NCBI RefSeq assembly: GCF_000247695.1
Contig: NW_004624784.1
Span: 7,336,949-7,400,948, forward strand
DNA: 64,000 nt
Direction of reading: 5' to 3'
Origin: Heterocephalus glaber
Lineage: Eukaryota > Chordata > Mammalia > Rodentia > Bathyergidae
The position numbers and the translations under genes are program-made. The notes below the pieces were generated by a model. That model was not told the origin of the DNA, did not search any database, and worked only from the letters and a program-made list of their open reading frames with translations. Positions 50,842 through 61,130 of the stretch are shown here, piece by piece. How positions within the stretch are numbered: the stretch's first letter is position 1; each line of letters starts with the position of its first letter.

Positions 50842-52343
50842 GTGTGTATATATAGATATGATACTTTTCTTGAATTACAAGATTATCCTCCCTGCTCTGG
50901 TAGAACAAGATCCACTGCCTGAGGGAGTGGGACATAGCGCTGTCACAACAGAAGCACTTAGTAACAGTCCCCCCGCAAAATAGAAAGAAAAGCCAGGATG
51001 TGTGGAGGCATGCCAGGTTGTTCACTTGCTAAATTTGGGAATCTGTAGACCCTGAGTGTGACTGTCACCCTGGTAGTCTCTGCAAAATTTGGTTAGTCTT
51101 TTAAGAAGACAGGATCTGAAGCTGGACAAATCTTGGCTGTTATTTTGCTTCAGATATTAGCTCTGTTAGAGTCTGATGACCTTGAGTAAATTTTTAACTT
51201 TCCTGTGCCTCAGTTCTTTCCTGTAAAAAGGAAAGATAATAGCATTCACCCCAGAACAGTACCTAGGATATAATAGGAACTGTTGGCTCTCATTATTACT
51301 TATTAATGAGAGTTGTGCTGTGAGGGAAAGGTCACTGAAACTGGAATGCTGGTTCATGTCTCAGTTCAGCAATGCAGTGGCTTTGTGACCTGTATAATTC
51401 ACCTAGCACTTGTGCCTCTACTTGCACATCTACAAAGTGAGAATGATAATGAGATCTACTGGAAGGTCATTATGAAGACTAAATGCATTCATACATATAA
51501 AGCAAATGTTGCTGTCATGAAACTAAATAGAAAGCATATTCCTTGGCTTGTAGGTTTGGCTGATCCAAAAGCCATATTTATAAAATGCTTTCTAGATATT
51601 CCTAAGAAAAGCTTTGGATTAAGAATGAAAAGAGCTGGTTCTGCCACTTACTAGCAGTAAGACCCTAAGTAAGTTGTTTAACTTTTCTTGGCTTCAGGTT
51701 CCTCACACCTAAGGTTTTCCCTACTCTCTATGTCAGGGGATTTTTCATTCATAGAAAAAAATGCAAATAGTACCTCCTGGAGTTGTGCAGTACACAGCCA
51801 CTTACATGGCACAGTTTTGTCAGTAGATTGAAGGACTATATAATGTAGTGCAATTATCATCTCACTTTACTGAAGTCAGAGAATATGGTCCAGGTGTGCT
51901 CTTGCTGGGGTTCACTTCATCTGGGTATTACCACTTTATGCCTGCTGTGGCTCAGATTTGGACAGGGAATATAAAAAAAATACTCCCTTCAATCCAATCT
52001 CATACATCTTTTCCTTTCTCTTTCTTTCCCCACCTCCCATCTGGTTCAAAAACACATTCTGTGGAACTGAGAGAGGGAACTGAGGAGGGGTATATTCTGA
52101 AAGTCTGGTTAACATCTTCCAGAGATCAAAAGACAGCAGAAAGAATGGCTTTTACTCACTTGTGTATATTGTGTTGCCCTGAAAAACTTCTGTCTTGATC
52201 TCGATTCCTGGGTTTTGGGCGGTGAAGACCTCTGCAAAGACCATACAGTTGTCGCTGAAATTTGAAAAGTTGGCAGAAGAAAAGGGTAGTCCAAGGTACA
52301 GAAATAGCCCCAGTGGTAGAAACGTGGAGTGGAGGCCTGCCAT
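42548..52343 (-). CDS. PLET1: PLET1, placenta-expressed transcript 1, complete, four exons, with repeat-expanded stalk
   Basis: GPI-anchored surface glycoprotein of placenta and epithelial progenitors (antigen of the MTS24 antibody in mouse). Exons in transcript order: 52343-52160, 47072-46877, 45360-45299, 42861-42548. They give 756 nt, 251 residues plus stop. All junctions are GT-AG with matching phases. Residues 1-24 are a signal peptide (hydrophobic LGLFLYLGLPF). Sequons are seen at NFS 25 and 28, NIS 69, NNS 82, NGS 96, NNT 107 and NNS 134, and there are four cysteines (33, 88, 95, 115). Residues 149-223 are Thr-rich with a tandem repeat; 224-251 end in a hydrophobic tail typical of a GPI signal. 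The C-terminus (FSSPIAGAIHILLVFLASKL) resembles recalled human PLET1 ([20 protein letters not shown]). Human is about 207 residues, so the extra length is mostly the stalk. Confidence 0.9.
42626..42795 (-). repeat. 18-bp coding minisatellite in PLET1 exon 4
   Basis: About nine tandem 18-bp units, on the plus strand of the form TTTGGGCCATGGTCATGG with variation at a few positions (units starting about every 18 bases from 42634). The 18-bp length keeps the frame, and each unit encodes six residues around an AQT core. The units are diverged from each other (Met, Thr, Lys, Ser alternate), so the array is not brand new. Confidence 0.93.
42903..42990 (+). mobile_element. ID-type SINE next to PLET1 exon 4 acceptor
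   Basis: 'gggccagggatttagctcag' to 'cggtccccggtac' and a CAAA tail; AGAATCTCTTTT flanks both sides (about 42890 and 42990). It sits about 40 bases upstream of the acceptor in the PLET1 direction. Confidence 0.9.
43116..43526 (+). mobile_element. Solo LTR, MaLR/ERVL-like, with target duplication
   Basis: Begins TGTTATGGCTTGTG and ends AACTAAGACA (TG...CA). It is flanked by GGGAC at 43111-43115 and 43527-43531, a perfect 5-bp duplication. Internal 'gactgaaacctctac', 'gctaaataaacc' (poly(A) signal) and 'ttttgtctcagcaacaag' follow MaLR LTR order. No coding sequence. Confidence 0.85.
44130..44202 (-). mobile_element. ID-type SINE, antisense, internally deleted
   Basis: Only 'aaggaccttgcagtttcgag' and 'ggcactgagctaaatcccgg' remain. 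Confidence 0.65.
45299..45360 (-). CDS. PLET1: PLET1 exon 3, 62 bp
   Basis: Acceptor CCCCTCCACAG, donor AAAAG|GTGAGT. It encodes VLLVNVNNSAIFISRNLGRK, aligning without gaps to human [20 protein letters not shown]. Both flanking phases fit exactly, which is why I accept it despite its small size. Confidence 0.85.
45920..46080 (+). mobile_element. L2-like remnant
   Basis: 'cactatatgccaatcattat', 'gcttggtgctgaagggata' match L2 3' order. Confidence 0.45.
46877..47072 (-). CDS. PLET1: PLET1 exon 2
   Basis: Acceptor TTTCCTCCTAG, donor CTGCA|GTAAGA. It encodes WVPVSDNISTVILQVVDK, matching human FVPVNDSVYAVVMKTLDE, then the Cys-containing QGANEDCNGSALYYL. It starts in phase 1 and leaves two bases for the next exon. 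Confidence 0.9.
48004..48052. repeat. Polypyrimidine tract
   Basis: CCTTT/CCCTT-type imperfect repeat, pyrimidine only, next to an antisense composite SINE. Confidence 0.85.
48053..48230 (-). mobile_element. B1-ID composite SINE, antisense
   Basis: 'gtggtactggggattgaacc' (ID part), then 'tgagagtcttgctaagttgc' and 'ggggttacaagcatgtgct' (B1 part). Confidence 0.7.
48235..48690 (-). mobile_element. LTR-like stretch, antisense
   Basis: On the minus strand it contains TTCAATAAAACTCTTCTG, the look of a retroviral LTR R region with poly(A) signal. Ends are not defined; tentative. Confidence 0.35.
48718..48812 (-). mobile_element. ID-type SINE, antisense, PLET1 intron 1
   Basis: T tract, 'ggtactggggatcaaactca' to 'gagctaaatccccggccc'. 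Confidence 0.88.
50811..50854. repeat. (TG)n/(TA)n microsatellite
   Basis: TG run with GTAT interruptions passing into TATATA, in PLET1 intron 1. Confidence 0.92.
51120..51310 (+). mobile_element. MIR
   Basis: 'gatgaccttgagtaaatttt', 'ctgtgcctcagttctttcc' and 'aataggaactgttggctct' in MIR order. Confidence 0.7.
51345..51510 (+). mobile_element. MIR
   Basis: 'gcaatgcagtggctttgtga', 'cttgcacatctacaaagtga' and 'gaagactaaatgcattcata' in MIR order; second in a MIR cluster. Confidence 0.6.
51600..51720 (+). mobile_element. MIR fragment
   Basis: 'ctggttctgccacttactag' and 'gtaagttgtttaacttt' are MIR core words; third copy in the cluster. Confidence 0.55.
52160..52343 (-). CDS. PLET1: PLET1 exon 1, signal peptide and N-terminus
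   Basis: ATG at 52343 (read on the minus strand), donor ACACAA|GTGAGT. It encodes MAGLHSTFLPLGLFLYLGLP, then FSSANFSNFSDNC. This start is chosen because it gives a signal peptide and lies about 70 bases after a TATA box; upstream in-frame ATGs lie at or before the promoter. Confidence 0.9.
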
Positions 52344-52387
52344 TGTCTTGAGGTGTCTGGAAAGTGCTGAGTCTAACACTGGTAAGA

Positions 52388-52420
52388 CTGATGACTCACG
52401 ACTCTCCTTCACTTTATATG
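52388..52420 (-). promoter_or_regulatory. PLET1: PLET1 core promoter: TATA box and AP-1 site
   Basis: Read on the minus strand, CATATAAAG puts a TATA box at 52413-52418. About 25-30 bases downstream, near the expected start of transcription, is TGAGTCAT, a consensus AP-1 site (about 52391-52398). The inferred 5'UTR is about 45-50 bases. Confidence 0.6.
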
Positions 52421-52524
52421 CTCTGCAGCTGGAGCTTCTGCGTGAGGTCAGACATGCAAATCTTCTTCCCGCCCCTCCTGAAAACACAGTGCCTTCTGAA
52501 ACTGGCCAAGACACCCACCAAGAA

Positions 52525-52532
52525 TGAGTCAT
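52525..52532 (+). promoter_or_regulatory. Second AP-1 consensus upstream of PLET1
   Basis: TGAGTCAT on the plus strand, about 110 bases upstream of the TATA box. Together with the site at the transcription start it makes a pair of consensus AP-1 elements flanking the promoter. Confidence 0.45.
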
Positions 52533-53649
52533 CAGTCACTAGTCACCTGTCACTGACGATCCTCTACCAATTTCAGTTTGGGGAATATACAGATGATGAT
52601 TTTATTTTGCATATCATTCATCTCAACATTTGCTATTTGAAGAAAGCTGTTGAGACATGGTAAGTACCAGCCAAAGTGAAATTAAGGTTGAATAATTATC
52701 ACCCGCTCTGTTTTGAAGCTCTGTTCTTTTCTTTGTAGGAAACTCAGGCATAGAAGCCTTCTTTTCTTGGAATATTATATATGTTCTTCCTATTCTCCTT
52801 AATCAAATGTCGCCAGCCTTATTGTTTCATGACTAGCATAGACCTAGAAAGACTGCATTTGGATTTATAGTGATTTCTTTGGACAGAAACAGTGTAGGTC
52901 CACCTTGTACATAGCACTGCAGTAACAAGGAAACTTGTAAAAATTAGAAAATAGTTTTTTTCATATCTTCCCTTTGAATTTTGTAATTTACTTACGGAGA
53001 AAAAAAAAAGAAGTATGCTGCTTTGTGAGTAGAAAGAAAACAAACAAAAAATGTAGGATTTAATCAAAGTAATATGTAGGAGTGCTCCTCCAAGAGAAGC
53101 ACTTACAGGGAGTGAAAACTCCACTCCTACATAAAAAGCAACAAGAACACTGGCAAAAATGGTCAAAATAAATCTTTTCAGAACACTGGAAATTAACCAG
53201 AGGGTTACAACAATCTGGAAACATTTACTTCAGAAAAATTGTTGAATAGCACTGAAAAGATTGAACATTGTGACCTTTCCACTTGCCTCGTACTACCCCT
53301 CCCCCATCTCCATGGTAGCCTCAGAAACGGAACAACTTGCAGCTGTGCTAGCTGTGAAGCCCAGGAAACTGTCAGCCAGTATAAGGAGACAACATTGGTT
53401 TGGCATTTTCCAAAAAAACCTCACCCTCAGGCATCTGTCACAGTGTGACCTGTTTGGAAGTTGTCCTTAAAGCTTCATTTTCAGAGCTTGGTTTTATTTG
53501 ACCAGACTCAGAGTTTTCTCTGTGCAAATAGCCTTATTGCTGGGGCATTTGGCCCCCCCTCCCCCAATTGGGGAAATTTTAAACATTGCAGATTCCTAAA
53601 GCAGTAATTCCAGCTGGGACTAACAAAGGCTGAGTTAAAAATCAAAAGA

Positions 53650-53790
53650 AAATCCAGGTACAGTGGCCTATACCAGTAATTCCAGCACTCAGGAGGCTGA
53701 GGGAGGATGAACTGTGAGTTCAAGGCCAGTCTGAACTACATAGTGAGACCCCCATCTCAAAAAAACCAAAAGGAAAAAAAAATCAAAAGA
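53650..53790 (+). mobile_element. B1 SINE, sense
   Basis: 'aatccaggtacagtggccta' to 'cagtctgaactacatagtga' and A-tail. Confidence 0.8.
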
Positions 53791-54689
53791 AAAAACTGGC
53801 ATATGAAATGTCTGTAGAAGATTGAAAAACTTACACAAATTCCTGGGAATCTAGAAAGCCGTATGTATGTATGAGCAGAGCTACACACATGCTCAGGAAA
53901 GACCCAAGAAAACCATAATTTCTCACCTTTGATTTTGGAGGCTCTGCACAACCAGGAAGTGGAGGTTAAGTCATAGTTGTAAACTGCCTACCTGACTGAT
54001 GAAACCACAACCTAAAATGCACACAAAGAAGCACTTAGCAAAGGCTGGGAGATTTACTGGTTTAGGACATGTAAGGAAATTTCTGCCTATTCATTAGTTG
54101 ATCACTAAATTAACTGAACAGAAGCCACATATGATAAAGAATACAGACTTTACAAAATTAATTCAGGAAAGCCATACAACAGACAAGTAGCAGCAGCAGT
54201 AATAACAATGACAAAACAATGATAACAAACAGCAACAATAACAAGCCCAGGGAGAGGAGGGGAACCTGCTGTCTGGAGTTGTCATTACATTTTTTAAATG
54301 TTCAATTTTCAACATAAAAATATAAAATGGGCCTAGGGGGCAGTGTAGGTCAGAAGTAGAGTACGTGCCTAGCATGCAGGAAGCCCTGGATTCAATACTC
54401 AACACTACAAAAAACCCCAAAGAAACAAATTCCAAAAAGCCATAAAACAACCAAAAACCACATACCCATATGCATGTCATATATTATGCCATAATCTATA
54501 TATATGACATACGAAACACATATAAAAGTACATATTTGACATGCAAAAATACATTTGACAGTCATTTGAGAAATTAAAACAACGTTGAGATTCCATCTCA
54601 CTCCAGAAAGGACGGCTATCATCAAGAAATTAACCAATAACAAATCTTCTCCACTGTTGGTGGGAGAGTAGACTGGTACAACCACTATG

Positions 54690-54870
54690 AAGGCAGGTCT
54701 GGTAATAAGCATCTGTAATTCCAGGACTCTGGGAAACTGAGGCAGCAAGATGGCAAGTTTGAGCCCAGTCTGGGCAAGTTATCAACTTAGTGAGACAGTG
54801 TCTGAAAATAAAAAATGAAAAGGGCTGGGGGATGTAGTTCAATACAAAGGCCTTGGATTCAGTCCCTAGT
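54690..54870 (+). mobile_element. B1-ID composite SINE
   Basis: 'taagcatctgtaattccagg' (B1 part) and 'gggctgggggatgtagttca' (ID part); its tail became the (CA)n run at 54872-54913. Confidence 0.75.
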
Positions 54871-54871
54871 A

Positions 54872-54913
54872 ACACACACAGACACACACACAGACACACA
54901 CACACACACACAC
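54872..54913. repeat. (CA)n microsatellite
   Basis: CA repeat with GACA interruptions, directly at the 3' end of a SINE, then a GA-rich tract. Confidence 0.92.
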
Positions 54914-55092
54914 TCTTGCACAAGGATGAGAGAGAGAGAGAGGAGAGAGGGGAGGGGAGAAGAAATTCTGCAGTTAAAAATACCAATAACTGAAATTAAA
55001 AAGAAAAATCAGAAATATTCAATAGCAGATTTGAACTGATAGGAGAAACTGTCAAACTTTAAGTTGGCTCATTTAAATTAAGAATTGTATAC

Positions 55093-55240
55093 AGCCAGGC
55101 ATGGTGGTGCACACCTGTAATTTCAGCATTTGGGAGGCTAAGGCAGGAGGATCACCATCAGTTCGAGGCCAGCCTGGGCTACATAGTGAGTTTAAGCCCA
55201 GCCTGAACTTCATAATGAGACACTGTCTCAAAAAAAAAAG
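55093..55240 (+). mobile_element. B1 SINE, quasi-dimer
   Basis: 'gccaggcatggtggtgcaca', 'cagcctgggctacatagtga' and a second 'cagcctgaacttcataatga' half. Confidence 0.9.
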
Positions 55241-55259
55241 AAAAAAAAGAAAAGACTTG

Positions 55260-56420
55260 TATACCAAAACTACAGCAAGGGACTCAAAATAGCCAAAATG
55301 ATCTTAGAAAAATGCAACTAAGTTGGAATACTCACTTCTCAATTTTAAAACAATACTACAAAGCTACAGTAATCAAGACAGTGTGGTAGTAGCATAAGTA
55401 TAGATGTATATATCAGTAGAATAGAATAAAGAGTTCAGAAGTAAATCCATATACATATGACCAACTGATTTTTGAAAAGGGACCAAGACAACTCAATGAG
55501 GGAGAGAATAATGTTTTAAACAACTAGTTTTGGGACAACTAGATATCTATATGTAAAAGGATGAAGTTGTACACCTACCTCAAACCATATACAAAAGTTA
55601 ACTCCAAGCTAGGTGCGGTGGTGTACAGCTGTAATCCCAGCATGCTGGGAGCCTCAGGCAGGAGGATTGCAAGTTTGAGATCAGCTCGTGGGGCAGGGAG
55701 GGGGGATCTTAGTGACTTAGACTTTGTCTCAAAATAAGAGATAAAAAAGGGCTGGGAATATAGCTTAGTAGCAAGGTCCTGGGTTCCATCCCCAGTACTG
55801 AAAACAAAAACAAAAACAAAAAAATATTCCAGATGGATCAGGGGCCTAAATATAAAACTATAAAACTCTTTAAAAAATAGGTATAAATCATTATGACCTT
55901 TGTTTAGGCAATGGTTTATTAGATATGATGCCTATAGAAAAAAAAAGGTAAACTAAATCTTCATAAAAACTAAAAGCTTTTGTTCTTCAAAGAGTACTAT
56001 GAAGAAAGTGAAAAGACTACCTACATAATGGGAGAAAACATTTGCAAGTGATGTATGATAAGGACCTCCTATTCAAAATACAGAAGGACATTTGCAGCTC
56101 AACAATAAAACATAAATATCCTAATTAAATGGGCAAAGAGTTTTCAATACTTTCTCCAAGTGGATATATCAATGACCAATAAGTGCACAAACAGATGTTT
56201 AACATCATTAGTCATTAGGAAAATGCAAATGAACATTACATTGAGAAACCACTTTAGAGACACAATCATGACTATCATCAAATGACACATAATAGCAAGT
56301 GTTGGCAAGGTTATGGAGACACTGGAACACTCATACATTACTGGTGGAAATGTAGAATGATGTAGACTCTTTGGAAAACAGTTTAGCATTTCTTCAAAAA
56401 CTGGCCACTTGAGGGTTACA
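55260..56420 (+). mobile_element. L1 ORF2 3' part, sense
   Basis: 'aaagctacagtaatcaagac', 'ccaactgatttttgaaaagg' and 'gcaaatgaacattacattg' follow L1 ORF2/3'UTR order. Interrupted by a B1-ID composite at 55606-55800. Confidence 0.75.
55606..55800 (+). mobile_element. B1-ID composite SINE nested in L1
   Basis: 'gctaggtgcggtggtgtaca' and 'gggctgggaatatagcttag', 'gttccatccccagtact'. Confidence 0.75.
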
Positions 56421-57079
56421 TTATTTCCTTTAAATCTTGACATGATCCTGTAGGGTTAGTATTATTACCTCCATAACATGAGTAAGACAACTGAGGCCCA
56501 GGAAGGTTAAATAGAGTCGGAGGTTGTTAAAGGCTGTTAAAAGCCTTTGCCCCATTTGTGTCATGTTGGGTCCCTAACTCAGATGACTCAGCACTCTGTT
56601 AATCATGCCTGTCTATCTCACCTAGAAACCCAATAAGAGGCACCCAGGCTGGAGTGCACCTCCCCAGAAATCCAAAAGCCTGATTTTAGCTGTGTGCTTT
56701 TTTTGCTTTCCCTGTTGTCCTGGCATTACTTTTGTGTTTATGCCACATTTTTGTTTCTGCTGGCATGGATCTGCCCTGAGCATGTTTTCCTGTTATCATC
56801 AAGAAATGTAGCTGCTTTTCTTTCACCATTGGATGTATGCTTGTGATTCTTTGCTCACCTTGCACATGATTCTGTATATCTGTTGGATCTATCCCATGGT
56901 ATCAGAAGTACTTACTGCAGTTGCAAAGACAGGACTAGACCTTGGCCTCATTCTTCGAAGCTGGGTTTTTCTCTGTACAGCTCTGCTCTCTAGTCAATAC
57001 GTTTGGTCTACTTCTCATTTTACATCCAGATGTAACCAAGACACTGTACATTTTTATTTTAATTAGCATGTGTATCCTT

Positions 57080-57430
57080 TGTGTAAGGTCAGACTGAGGC
57101 ACTATTGAGACCACTGAGGCAGGCAAAATGTAAGCAGCATTCGAGGAGTTTATTGCCACTTATGGGCCAAGGGTGAAAAGGCCGTTGGCACTGAGGGGAG
57201 GGTGCATTTGGTTGATATGGGGGAGTTTAGGTAGGGGAGAGGGCACTGGTTGAGAGGGTGGAAAATCTTAGAGTCCCATGGATGATGGGCCTGGGGCTGG
57301 TTGATAAACAGGGTGGTGGTAGGAGCAGCAGGGTGGCTGCTGGCTTCCTGTTATCTCTGTGCTCCTGTGGATTCGGGTAGTGGGTCTGCTTGAGTGGGAG
57401 TCTGACTCAGGGAACCTGTCACTTTGTAGT
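57080..57430 (-). mobile_element. LTR-like stretch, antisense
   Basis: On the minus strand GGCAATAAACTCCTCGAATG resembles an LTR poly(A)/R region. Ends are not defined; tentative. Confidence 0.3.
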
Positions 57431-57841
57431 TCATCTGCGACTCTTGCCCAGTCTATTTGTTTACTATTGCAGTAATTAATTAATTGTTATATCTTTGCTC
57501 AAGTCTTTTTGTCAGTCACATCTGTGCCTTCATTGAATCTTGAGTTGTGTGTCAAGGGCACAGTGGGCTCTGCACGATGCTCCACTCACATTATCACGTT
57601 TGCATCATTAGCCAGGGCACTAGGGTGGGGGTTGAGTGAGCTGCTAAAGGACACACTGCCTTAGGGGACGCTTTAGAATCAGTTGCCTCCAAACTCCAGA
57701 ATGGTAACAAGCTTGAAAAATTGTTCACTTGTCTTCATGGAATGAGAAGAACAAGGGTAAAATGTGAGAATTTTAAAACGAAAGCAAAATTTATTCAGTT
57801 TAGAAGCCTACCTTTTATTCTGACATTACAGCTTTTTGACA

Positions 57842-57930
57842 TTTTTTTGGGGGGGGACCGGAGATCGAACTCGTGTCCTTGCGCTTACGCAGCAGGCAGC
57901 AAAACCACTGAGCTAAATCCCCAACCCCGA
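57842..57930 (-). mobile_element. ID-type SINE, antisense
   Basis: 'gggaccggagatcgaactcg' to 'gagctaaatccccaacccc'. Confidence 0.82.
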
Positions 57931-57961
57931 AGTGCTAACTGGTATTTCCTAGGGAGAATTC

Positions 57962-58028
57962 TTTTTTTTCTTTTTTTTTGGTAGAGGGGATCGAACTCGA
58001 GTCCTTCGCTTGGGAGGCAGGTGGCGTT
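57962..58028 (-). mobile_element. ID-type SINE, antisense, truncated
   Basis: 'ggtagaggggatcgaactcg' to 'gggaggcaggtggc'. TTTTTGACATTTTT follows and also precedes 57842, so the second SINE seems linked to the first insertion. Confidence 0.75.
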
Positions 58029-59566
58029 TTTGACATTTTTTAAGAATGGCCTTTTAAGTGAAATGATGGTCTTTGTAGATTTCCCCCTTTCAACTGTTTA
58101 TTTTTTAATGTCTTTATTTGTTAAAAGGAAAAGGTACTACCCTATCTAGGTCTGTGATAGCCAAAGTCTGAAAACCAGAGATTTAAAAGATTTACTGTGC
58201 ATCTTAACTTCCAGAAATGCCCATGTCATGGTGGCAAAAAAGCAGGGATGGATGGAAGTTAAGTAGGAGCTGAAAGGTTGTGTCTCAGGAAATGGTGTTC
58301 AAGATCCTTCTCCCAATGCTAGAATCCCAAGTCCCCCTGGAATCAGAAATTGATTTCATTCATTTTTGGACAGAAATTGAAGTGTTGCACTTAGTGGTTG
58401 GTGAGTGAGGAAGTGAAATGAGACAAAAAGAGAACTCAGGGGTCAGTGCTTCCTATCCCCAAACAGGAGAGGACGGAGGACAGGCCTCCCCAGCACGGAG
58501 GAGGCAGACTTTCTCCCTGAGAGGCCAGAACTCTGCCTGAGGGAAAGCCGCTGCGGGGGGGCCCCAGAGACAGCTAAGCAAGCCCCGGCCAGCTTCTGTA
58601 AATGTGGGGCTCTTCTTAGTTTCTATTTAGCTGTGCTTTGAAATTTCTTTGAAAGGTGTAGTATTTAACCAAAGAATTCCTTAGTGAAAAAATACGAGAC
58701 AGTTTCATAGATGTGGCCTGAATTGGAACTCCCAGGATGAGCTGTGGGTTAGCCTAGTGGTCTGATAAGGATGTGCTAGAGATACCCTCTTGGGGGCAAA
58801 GGCAAGGAAATATATATCTCCCAGACTTCCTCTGTGTTCCATTCTTGAAAAGTCTATTGATTTTCTAATACCCTACCTTATTTAAGTAAGGTTTAAAGTG
58901 TCTTACAGAAATACAAGATTTAAAAAGTAAAAATTAAGGACATAGGGAAAAGAAAGGCAGAAAGAATAAATCATAAGAGAAAGATGGGCTTCATCATCTC
59001 TGAAATGTTCGGAGAGTGTCTCTCTGTGTCTGGCACTGCTGTGGGCCCTGGGAGGAGAAGACAGTCACTGCTTCCATATGGTTGATGAGGAGGTGCTGCT
59101 GTCATGTACACTTCCGAGGTGACCTAATTCTCACAACAAGGCTACTGGAAACCACCCCCGAATCTAGTCGCATTCTTCATTTTTATTTTTCATTTATTTA
59201 TTATTTTTGGATTCTTCTTTTTTAAAGATGGTTTCAATTTAATTGAATCACAGGAAGATACTTTAATACATTTAAATGCCTTAAATCTAATGGTGAACTG
59301 TGATTTTTCTCTTGTACTGATTTGATACTACATAATAGCATTTAAATATCATTATTGTACACTATAACCACTTATCTTTCCTATAAATAAAAACAAATGA
59401 TATAATCTACTTTCCTGATAACAAATAGGCTCTATTTCTAGCCTCTTATGGAATGCAATTTTGTTACATAATTTGTTATTGTTAATTCATTTCAGAATTA
59501 TTTGTAGCACTCTTTCCTTAGATGTTGAGAAACACAGACTTAATAAATGAAAAGTCATATTCTACA

Positions 59567-59653
59567 GGGCTGGGGATTTAGCTCAGTGGTTCTGCTGCCT
59601 GCCTCACAAGCGCAAGGTCCTGAGTTCAATCCCTGGTACCAAAAAAAAAAAAG
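59567..59653 (+). mobile_element. ID-type SINE, sense
   Basis: 'gggctggggatttagctcag' to 'caatccctggtacc', A-tail; AAAGTCATATTCT / AAAGTCATGTTCT flanks. Confidence 0.92.
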
Positions 59654-59849
59654 TCATGTTCTATGAACATGACCCTCAGTTGAGGATTGGCACTTCAAAG
59701 ATTAGTTTTTTTGTAACATGTAAAATGTATTTTTGAATGATCATTGAAATTAAAATTTTAAACTTCTAATTAGATATACTTGTCTTAACATAATAGATGC
59801 CCTTTGGAGATACATTGTTTTGCTTCAGTTATTTATGGTGTATTGATAA

Positions 59850-59881
59850 TATAACATATGTATATATACATATATATATAT
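59850..59881. repeat. (TA)n with ATG interruptions
   Basis: TATA-rich run at the 5' side of an antisense ID SINE. Confidence 0.85.
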
Positions 59882-59958
59882 TTGGTACTGGGGATCAAAC
59901 TTGGGACCTTGCGCTTGTGAGGCAGGCGGTGGAACCACTGAGCTAAATCCCTGGCCTG
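59880..59958 (-). mobile_element. ID-type SINE, antisense
   Basis: 'ggtactggggatcaaacttg' to 'gagctaaatccctggcc'; TGATAATATAA flanks. Confidence 0.9.
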
Positions 59959-59993
59959 ATAATATAATATTACTTAAGAATTAATACAAATAG

Positions 59994-60086
59994 GGCCAGG
60001 GATTTAGCTTAGTGGTGCCGCCACCTGCCTTGCAAGCGCAAGGTCCTGAGTTCAATCCCCAATGCCAAAAAAAAAAAAAAAAAAAA
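59994..60086 (+). mobile_element. ID-type SINE, sense
   Basis: 'gggccagggatttagcttag' to 'caatccccaatgcc', A20 tail; AATACAAAT flanks. It forms a close inverted pair with the preceding copy. Confidence 0.9.
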
Positions 60087-60217
60087 GAATACAAATATGT
60101 TATCAAATTTTTGGCTTCAATAAAATTATACAAAAGATAATATTTCACCTTATTATAAATAAATATTTAAACAGTTACAACACATCCTCTCAAGCCAGAG
60201 ATTATGACTTAGTGTGC

Positions 60218-60267
60218 AGACCTTGGGAGGCAGGTGTCGGAACCACTGAGCTAAATCCCTGGCCCTA
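60218..60267 (-). mobile_element. ID-type SINE, antisense fragment
   Basis: 'accttgggaggcaggtgtcg' and 'gagctaaatccctggccc' only. Confidence 0.7.
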
Positions 60268-60295
60268 CGTGCAGCCCTTGATGTCAATATTTCTT

Positions 60296-61130
60296 TTTAA
60301 AAAAATTTTTATTTTTTATTAGTACATATTTGCACTACATAATAATTACATTTCTTGTGGGGAGTTGGCACATGTTCGTAACATATCTTAATTTAAAAAA
60401 TCATTTTTCCTTCCTTTCCCTTTCCCTTCCCTCCATCTCTTGATCTTTTTCCCTTTTGAATAAAAGTTGTCTCCCTACTTCCTATTATCTATCTTTTATT
60501 TTGCTCTTTATTTATACTTTGGGTTTCTCATATAAGAGAGACCATGTAGTATTTAAGCTTGTGAGTCTGATTTATTTCACATAACATTATGGTCTCAAGG
60601 TGCATCCATTTTCCTACAAATGACTCAAGTTTATCCTTCTTTATGGCAGAATAGTACTCCATTGTATATAAATACCACATTTTCTTTATTCATCTGTTGT
60701 TGGACATCTAGGCTATTTCCATGATTTAGCTATGTATTATGAATTGTGCTGCTATAAACATCGACATACATATATCACTGTTATATGATGTCTTTAACTC
60801 TTTTGGGAAGATACCTAGAAGGGGAACAGCTGGGACAAATAGCATTTCTAATTTTAGTTTTTTGAGGAATCTCCATACTGATTTCCACAGTGGTTCTACT
60901 AGTTTACAGTCCCACCAACATCCTCCCCACTCTGCAGCTTCACCTGTATTTGTTATCGATTGATTTTTTGATGACAGTCATTCTTTCTGGAGTAAGATAG
61001 AATATTGTTGTTTCAATATCTCAAGTTTCAATAACTTTGCATATCTCTGATGGTCAGTGATGTTGAAGATTGTTTTTTACATGTATTTATTGGCCATTGC
61101 ACTTCTCCTGAGAAGAGTCTATTCATTTCA
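60296..61130 (-). mobile_element. L1 3' region, antisense
   Basis: 'acatttcttgtggggagttg', 'atggcagaatagtactccat', 'tgtgctgctataaacatcga', 'tcccaccaacatcctcccc' and 'catatctctgatggtcagtg' are the standard antisense L1 3' order. Confidence 0.88.

Larger units (their letters stand above)
53990..55075 (+). mobile_element. Second ancient L1/HAL1-type remnant, fragmented
   Basis: 'aatacagactttacaaaatt' near 54145 and 'accaataactgaaattaaaa' near 54980 parallel words at 39.05 kb and 39.45 kb. It is interrupted by an ID-like SINE (54330-54420), an L1 3' fragment (54540-54690) and a composite SINE. Confidence 0.5.

Noticed and set aside
52344..52532. N-terminal extension of PLET1 exon 1 from an upstream in-frame ATG
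   Set aside because: It would cross the TATA box and bury the signal peptide inside the protein; the ATG at 52343 fits better.
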